Assembly: GCA_002430755.1 (NCBI GenBank) | Contig: DJCX01000094.1 | Span: 1-9,765, forward strand | Direction: 5' to 3' | Source of the DNA: Flavobacteriales bacterium UBA5939 | Lineage (GTDB): Bacteria; Bacteroidota; Bacteroidia; Flavobacteriales; Schleiferiaceae | DNA: 9,765 nucleotides | Part shown: piece by piece, positions 6,045 through 9,765 of the stretch | Numbering within the stretch: position 1 is the first letter of the stretch | How the letters are laid out: each line of letters starts with the position of its first letter | The notes under the pieces: model-generated | Told to the model about the DNA's origin: nothing | Databases searched by the model: none | The model's input: the letters and a program-made list of their open reading frames with translations, nothing else | Program-made: the position numbers and the translations under genes

Positions 6045-7889
6045 ATGTGTGGTATTGTAGGATACGTAGGAGACCGTAACGCGTTTCCCATTCTTGTCAA
6101 CGGCCTCAAGCGCCTAGAGTATCGTGGTTACGACAGCTCAGGTGTAGCACTTGCGCAACACGGCGAAATCACCCTTTATAAAAAGCAAGGCATGGTTAAG
6201 GCCATGGAAGAGCTCGCCCTTGCCGGCGATACTTCAGGCTCTACAGGTATTGCACATACCCGTTGGGCGACCCACGGTCAACCTTCGGATGAAAATGCCC
6301 ACCCGCACGTCAGCAATTCGGGCAATCTTGTTTTGGTACACAATGGTATCATCGAGAACTACCAAGCGCTGAAAGAACTGCTCCAAGACAACGGTTTTGA
6401 ATTTCATAGTGAAACAGATACTGAAGTTTTGGTCAACTTTATCCAATACATCCAAGATCAGGAAGGTTGTAAACTGAGAAAGGCGGTGCGTATTGCTTTG
6501 ACTCAAGTCATCGGAGCTTATGCCATCTGTATTTACGATAAAAATAAGCCAGAAGAAGTAGTAGTAGCCAAGCTAGGCTCGCCGCTGGTCATTGGTTTAG
6601 GTGTCAATGAGAAGTTCATTGGTTCTGATGCAACTCCCTTCCTAGAATACACAAAAGATGCCATCTATCTGGAAGACGGAGAAATGGCCTCACTTACTGC
6701 TGAAGGAGAATTAGATATTCGTTTGATTCAAAGCGATAAGGCCGTAAATGCTCAAGTACACCAACTTCAGATGGACCTTGAAAGCATCGAGAAGGGCGGG
6801 TACGACTACTTCATGATGAAGGAGATCTACGAGCAGCCTCGTGCCATCTATGACACCTTCCGTGGTCGCCTCTTGCCAGAGCAAGGGATGATCAAGATGA
6901 GCGGTCTAGAAGAATATGCCGACCGTTTCCGCAATGCCGACCGTATCATCATGACGGCCTGTGGAACCTCTTGGCACAGTGCACTCGTTGCGGAGTATTT
7001 GTTTGAAGAATTTGCACGTATCCCGGTTGAGGTTGAATACGGATCAGAATTCAGATACCGCAACCCTATTATTCGCAAGAACGATGTGGTGATCGCCATT
7101 TCTCAAAGTGGAGAAACAGCCGATACACTCGCTGCCATCAAAATGGCCAAAAAAGCGGGCGCAATGGTCTTTGGTATCTGTAATGTGCCGGGTTCAACCA
7201 TTGCTCGCGAAACGCACGCAGGAGCATATACCCACGCTGGTCCTGAGATAGGTGTGGCTTCAACGAAGGCCTTCACTTCTCAAGTAACCGTACTTACAAT
7301 GATGGCGTTGGAGCTTGGTAAGATTCGTGGCGAATTTTCAACTTCGCAATACCGTGCGCTTCTAAATGAATTGAGCATAATTCCTAAAAAGGTGGAGAAA
7401 GTACTCGAGTCGAAGGAACTCGTGGAAGAGATTTCTGCCCTTTACAAGGATGCTGATAACGCCTTGTACTTAGGTCGTGGGGTCAACTTCCCAATTGCCC
7501 TAGAAGGTGCCTTGAAGCTTAAGGAGATTTCATACATCCATGCCGAGGGTTATCCAGCTGCTGAAATGAAGCACGGCCCTATCGCGCTTATTGATGAAAA
7601 CATGCCTGTAATTGTTGTTGCTCCTAATGCCGGGCATTACGAAAAGTTGGTAAGTAACGTTCAAGAGGTGAAAGCCCGTCACGGTAAGGTGATTGCGGTG
7701 GTAACTGAAGGCGATACTGAGGTGGTTCAAAGTGCCGATCACGTGATTGAAATACCGGAAACTCTCGAAGCACTTACGCCACTACTAACCGTGATTCCAC
7801 TACAGCTATTGAGCTACTATATCGCTGTGATGAGAGGCTGTGACGTAGACCGTCCAAGAAACCTAGCGAAATCGGTTACGGTGGAGTAA
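6045..7889 (+). CDS. glmS: Glutamine--fructose-6-phosphate aminotransferase (isomerizing)
   Basis: GlmS makes glucosamine-6-phosphate from fructose-6-phosphate and glutamine, the first committed step to UDP-GlcNAc for peptidoglycan and lipopolysaccharide. The 614-residue product is full length. The N-terminal glutaminase domain (2-240) starts MCGIVGYVG, with Cys2 as the nucleophile once Met1 is removed. It carries HTRWATHG (71-78, Arg73), the oxyanion pair Asn100-Gly101 and Asp125. The isomerase half has two SIS domains, with TACGTSWHS (304-312), SQSGET (353-358) and STK (406-408). Glu494, His510 and Lys609 of the C-terminal DRPRNLAKSVTVE match the E. coli catalytic residues with a constant offset of six. 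ATG 6045 is fixed by the need for Cys2. The gene lies 44 bases after the DUF4270 gene with its own promoter-like box. No defect is visible. Confidence 0.98.
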   Translation: MCGIVGYVGDRNAFPILVNGLKRLEYRGYDSSGVALAQHGEITLYKKQGMVKAMEELALAGDTSGSTGIAHTRWATHGQPSDENAHPHVSNSGNLVLVHNGIIENYQALKELLQDNGFEFHSETDTEVLVNFIQYIQDQEGCKLRKAVRIALTQVIGAYAICIYDKNKPEEVVVAKLGSPLVIGLGVNEKFIGSDATPFLEYTKDAIYLEDGEMASLTAEGELDIRLIQSDKAVNAQVHQLQMDLESIEKGGYDYFMMKEIYEQPRAIYDTFRGRLLPEQGMIKMSGLEEYADRFRNADRIIMTACGTSWHSALVAEYLFEEFARIPVEVEYGSEFRYRNPIIRKNDVVIAISQSGETADTLAAIKMAKKAGAMVFGICNVPGSTIARETHAGAYTHAGPEIGVASTKAFTSQVTVLTMMALELGKIRGEFSTSQYRALLNELSIIPKKVEKVLESKELVEEISALYKDADNALYLGRGVNFPIALEGALKLKEISYIHAEGYPAAEMKHGPIALIDENMPVIVVAPNAGHYEKLVSNVQEVKARHGKVIAVVTEGDTEVVQSADHVIEIPETLEALTPLLTVIPLQLLSYYIAVMRGCDVDRPRNLAKSVTVE

Positions 7890-7919
7890 CAGAATACTAT
7901 AAACCTAAACCGCGTTATT

Positions 7920-8015
7920 ATGAATACATTTTCTCTTTGGCTTGTGTCGACAATAGCAGTAACTGTAGTTGCAGCCTATTTGATTATTCGTCGTTCGCAG
8001 AAAGCGAAGGGCTAA
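7920..8015 (+). CDS. Hypothetical 31-residue single-span membrane protein
   Basis: A short ORF begins with ATG at 7920-7922 and stops with TAA at 8013-8015. It lies 30 bases after the glmS stop codon and ahead of the strong hairpin at 8043. The product has one hydrophobic segment (about residues 5-23, LWLVSTIAVTVVAAYLII in core) followed by a basic tail (RRSQKAKG), so by the positive-inside rule the C terminus should be cytoplasmic. It would be co-transcribed with glmS because the terminator comes after it. There is no recognisable family and no clear ribosome binding site, which is normal for this phylum. It could be a real small membrane protein or chance; the well-formed span-plus-basic-tail layout favours a real gene. 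Confidence 0.5.
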   Translation: MNTFSLWLVSTIAVTVVAAYLIIRRSQKAKG

Positions 8016-8042
8016 GACATCCTTTCCTAAAGCATATGAATA

Positions 8043-8073
8043 ACAAGGGCGGTGCCATCGGCACCGCCCTTGT
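8043..8073 (+). terminator. Strong hairpin terminator between convergent genes
   Basis: Bases 8043-8056 (ACAAGGGCGGTGCC) pair perfectly with 8060-8073, a 14-base GC-rich stem with the three-base loop ATC. The + strand side is followed by GGTTTAAGGATTTTCTT, a broken T tract. It lies between the glmS/small-ORF transcript and the stop codon (8094) of the minus-strand barrel gene, so it probably ends transcription from both sides, more convincingly on the + strand. Confidence 0.8.
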
Positions 8074-8093
8074 GGTTTAAGGATTTTCTTGTC

Positions 8094-8630
8094 CTACTTC
8101 AGCGCATAGGTGAAGCTCAACAAGTTGCTGCTTCCGAAAAGGCTGAAATACGAAGAAGAAGTTGCCTCGCTGTTGGCATTCTGCGACCAGCTGTATTCAA
8201 ACGAAACGGGTGCTTCTAAGGAAATTGTAAACTTTTCATTTACACGGTAAGCACCTCCCATGCGGTAATGTGTTCCGAGGGTTGAACTTTGATAGTTGGT
8301 GCCGGCATAATAACTCGCCCCAATTTCGGGTCCGTGAATGAAGTAGAATTTATCGGCGATTTGCTTTCTCCATTGCTGACCAAAATAGATTCCAGTACTC
8401 ATGCTGAAGTAATTTTGGTCGTTGTAGCTCGAGAAGTTCATTGATGTACGGTCCAATCGTACTCTTCGTACACTTTCGAAACTCTTTCCCCAGGCTACCA
8501 TAGGGCGGATGTCATAGAAGGTTCCATAGCCAATCCCAATAGCGGCAGCTGTCGTTGCGCCTACCTCAAGGCGTTGTGCACTCAATCCAAAACTGAACAT
8601 AAGTGCAGCGAGTAATAGCAGTTTTTTCAT
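8094..8630 (-). CDS. Small exported protein, probable outer-membrane beta-barrel
   Basis: The 178-residue product starts with a clear Sec signal peptide: MKK, a leucine-rich core and a likely cleavage site after LSA (18/19). The mature part shows alternating polar and aromatic beta-strand patterns (for example YFSMSTGIYFGQQW, KFYFIHGPEIGASYY and KFTISLEAPVSFEYSW). Tyrosine and serine are abundant, no cysteines are seen, and the end is a strand (LLSFTYALK). This fits a small eight-stranded-type outer-membrane barrel of Bacteroidota, without a motif that gives a function. The start is ATG at 8628-8630 and the stop TAG at 8094-8096. It is transcribed alone, convergent with glmS and divergent from the Tat oxidoreductase gene 56 bases away. 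An assignment beyond an exported barrel-like protein would be guesswork. Confidence 0.8.
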   Translation of the reverse strand: MKKLLLLAALMFSFGLSAQRLEVGATTAAAIGIGYGTFYDIRPMVAWGKSFESVRRVRLDRTSMNFSSYNDQNYFSMSTGIYFGQQWRKQIADKFYFIHGPEIGASYYAGTNYQSSTLGTHYRMGGAYRVNEKFTISLEAPVSFEYSWSQNANSEATSSSYFSLFGSSNLLSFTYALK

Positions 8631-8686
8631 GTGTTTAAAATTACGTTTTTAATGTTGTAACTTCTTCAGCTACAAAACCGAAAAAC
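8631..8686. promoter_or_regulatory. Divergent spacer with two weak -7-like boxes
   Basis: This 56-base AT-rich gap must hold the start signals for both flanking genes. On the + strand TACGTTTT (8642-8649) matches TAnnTTTG at all but the last position. On the minus strand TAATTTTA (8636-8643) does the same and overlaps it by two bases. Neither has a good TTG partner at the right distance, and the minus-strand box would give a nearly leaderless transcript. Confidence 0.25.
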
Positions 8687-9765
8687 ATGAACAGAAGGTC
8701 CTTTTTGAAAGGTGCTGCTGCCGCTACTGCGGGTATCACCATTGTTCCAGCGCATGTGCTGGGAAAGTCAAAGACCGCACCCTCAGATACTTTATACATG
8801 GCCGGCATCGGCGTAGGTGGTCGTGGGTACGGTGTACTAAATGCATTACATAAAACAGGAAGGGTGAAATTTGTAGCGCTGGCCGATGTGAGCGACAAGC
8901 AGGCCGCTAGAGCCCATGAGCTTTTGCCCGATGCGAACAAATACCGCGATTTCAGGGACATTTACGACAAGCACCTTGGTGAGATCGATGCATTTTTCTG
9001 TGCCACTCCGGATCATACACATGCTGTAACCTCTTTGCCCTTCATGCGGGCTGGTAAGCATGCCTTTGTAGAGAAGCCGTTGACGCATAATATTCTTGAG
9101 GCACGCACCATGACCATGGTCGCAGAAAGCAGAGGTTTGGTGACCCAAATGGGAGATGTAGGTGCTTCTTCCGACGGTATCCGAACGGCGCAGGAGATTA
9201 TTGAATCAGGCATCATTGGGAAAGTGAACAAGGTAGATTGCTGGACCAACAGACCGGTTTGGCCGCAAGGATTACAGCCGCCGACGTCGGCAGATCCAGT
9301 TCCGGATTATTTATCGTGGGACTTATGGCTGGGACCAGCTGCAGATAGAGATTTTAACCACCGTTATTTGCCGTTTAAATGGCGCGGCTTCTGGGACTTT
9401 GGGACCGGAGCAATGGGCGATATGGGCTGCCATATCTTTGAAACACCATACGTAGCATTGGGCCTAGGTTACCCAACTTCCGCAGAGGCAAGTTGTACGA
9501 CGATGTGGTCGGACGATTTTGTCGAGGCCGATTACACCGGAGTGTGTCCACCGTCTTCGGTCATTCGTTTGACTTTTGATCATGCCGATTTTGGTGAGAT
9601 TAAGTTGAACTGGTACGACGGTGGTTTGATGCCTGAGCGACCAGCAATTTTACCGGATGACGACATGCCGGGCAATGTGGACGGCGGGAGCGTATTCTAC
9701 GGAGAAAAAGGAATCTTGGTTACTGATACGTACAGCGGCAACCCGAGGGTGTATTTAAATGACGG
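8687..9765 (+). CDS. Tat-exported Gfo/Idh/MocA-family oxidoreductase (3' end outside window)
   Basis: The frame is open from ATG 8687 to the right edge (359 codons plus two bases), so the C terminus is missing. Residues 1-26 are a twin-arginine signal (NRRSFLK, an alanine-rich core, VPAHVLG), predicting export of a folded protein. The N-terminal Rossmann fold follows: a GVGGRG dinucleotide loop (42-47), ALADVS (64-69) after the second strand, TPDHTH (107-112) and the family hallmark EKP at 129-131. The C-terminal domain has a tryptophan-rich substrate region (TNRPVWP, WDLWLGP) and FGTGAMGDMGCHIF (238-251), with the conserved histidine H249. Such proteins use NAD(P) on sugars or sugar acids; the Tat-exported Bacteroidota members are mostly uncharacterised. 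Some relatives are NAD-dependent glycosidases (GH109), which cannot be excluded. It is divergent from the small barrel gene. The family is certain, the substrate unknown. Confidence 0.92.
   Translation, partial: MNRRSFLKGAAAATAGITIVPAHVLGKSKTAPSDTLYMAGIGVGGRGYGVLNALHKTGRVKFVALADVSDKQAARAHELLPDANKYRDFRDIYDKHLGEIDAFFCATPDHTHAVTSLPFMRAGKHAFVEKPLTHNILEARTMTMVAESRGLVTQMGDVGASSDGIRTAQEIIESGIIGKVNKVDCWTNRPVWPQGLQPPTSADPVPDYLSWDLWLGPAADRDFNHRYLPFKWRGFWDFGTGAMGDMGCHIFETPYVALGLGYPTSAEASCTTMWSDDFVEADYTGVCPPSSVIRLTFDHADFGEIKLNWYDGGLMPERPAILPDDDMPGNVDGGSVFYGEKGILVTDTYSGNPRVYLND

Noticed and set aside
8036..8080. 14-codon ORF spanning the 8043-8073 hairpin
   Set aside because: The codons are simply the stem of the terminator. 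There is no hydrophobic or other protein-like pattern and no reason to expect translation.
8641..9249. Minus-strand open frames opposite the Tat oxidoreductase gene
   Set aside because: They lie antisense to clear Gfo/Idh/MocA coding sequence and show no signal peptide or domain pattern of their own.

Overview
The window looks like ordinary core chromosome of a member of the Bacteroidota, most likely Flavobacteriales. This rests on several signs: the DUF4270 lipoprotein family; a short glycogen-synthase-like gene next to panC; promoter boxes of the TAnnTTTG type; almost no Shine-Dalgarno sequences; and a Tat-exported Gfo/Idh/MocA protein. GC content appears to be in the mid 40s. I see no mobile element, CRISPR array, rRNA or tRNA. 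No stretch of more than about 300 bases lacks a gene.

Layout. (1) Bases 1-231 are the 3' end of an OmpA/MotB-type peptidoglycan-binding protein on the + strand. It converges on a four-gene minus-strand cluster, panC > panD > UPF0104/flippase-like membrane protein > radA (3783 down to 241), with gaps of 14, -1 and 5 bases, so probably one operon. The terminator serving the OmpA-type gene appears to lie inside the 3' coding end of radA. (2) A 95-base divergent spacer (3784-3878) carries a TAnnTTTG-type box for each direction. (3) Rightward from it run a GT5 (glycogen/starch synthase) N-terminal-domain-only protein, a DUF4270 lipoprotein that overlaps it, glmS with its own promoter-like box, and a 31-codon single-membrane-span ORF. 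These end at a strong GC-rich hairpin at 8043-8073. (4) A minus-strand gene for a small exported, probable beta-barrel protein converges on that hairpin. It is divergent, across 56 bases, from a Tat-signal Gfo/Idh/MocA oxidoreductase that runs off the right edge.

Functionally, panC and panD make pantothenate, the coenzyme A precursor, and glmS makes glucosamine-6-phosphate for peptidoglycan and lipid A. RadA acts in recombination and branch migration. The OmpA-type protein, DUF4270 lipoprotein and small barrel belong to the envelope. The least understood part is the pair formed by the GT5-like protein, which lacks the usual catalytic signatures and the whole second domain, and the DUF4270 lipoprotein. 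I found no clear new multi-gene system. The most interesting items are that pair, the terminator inside radA, and the small membrane ORF after glmS.
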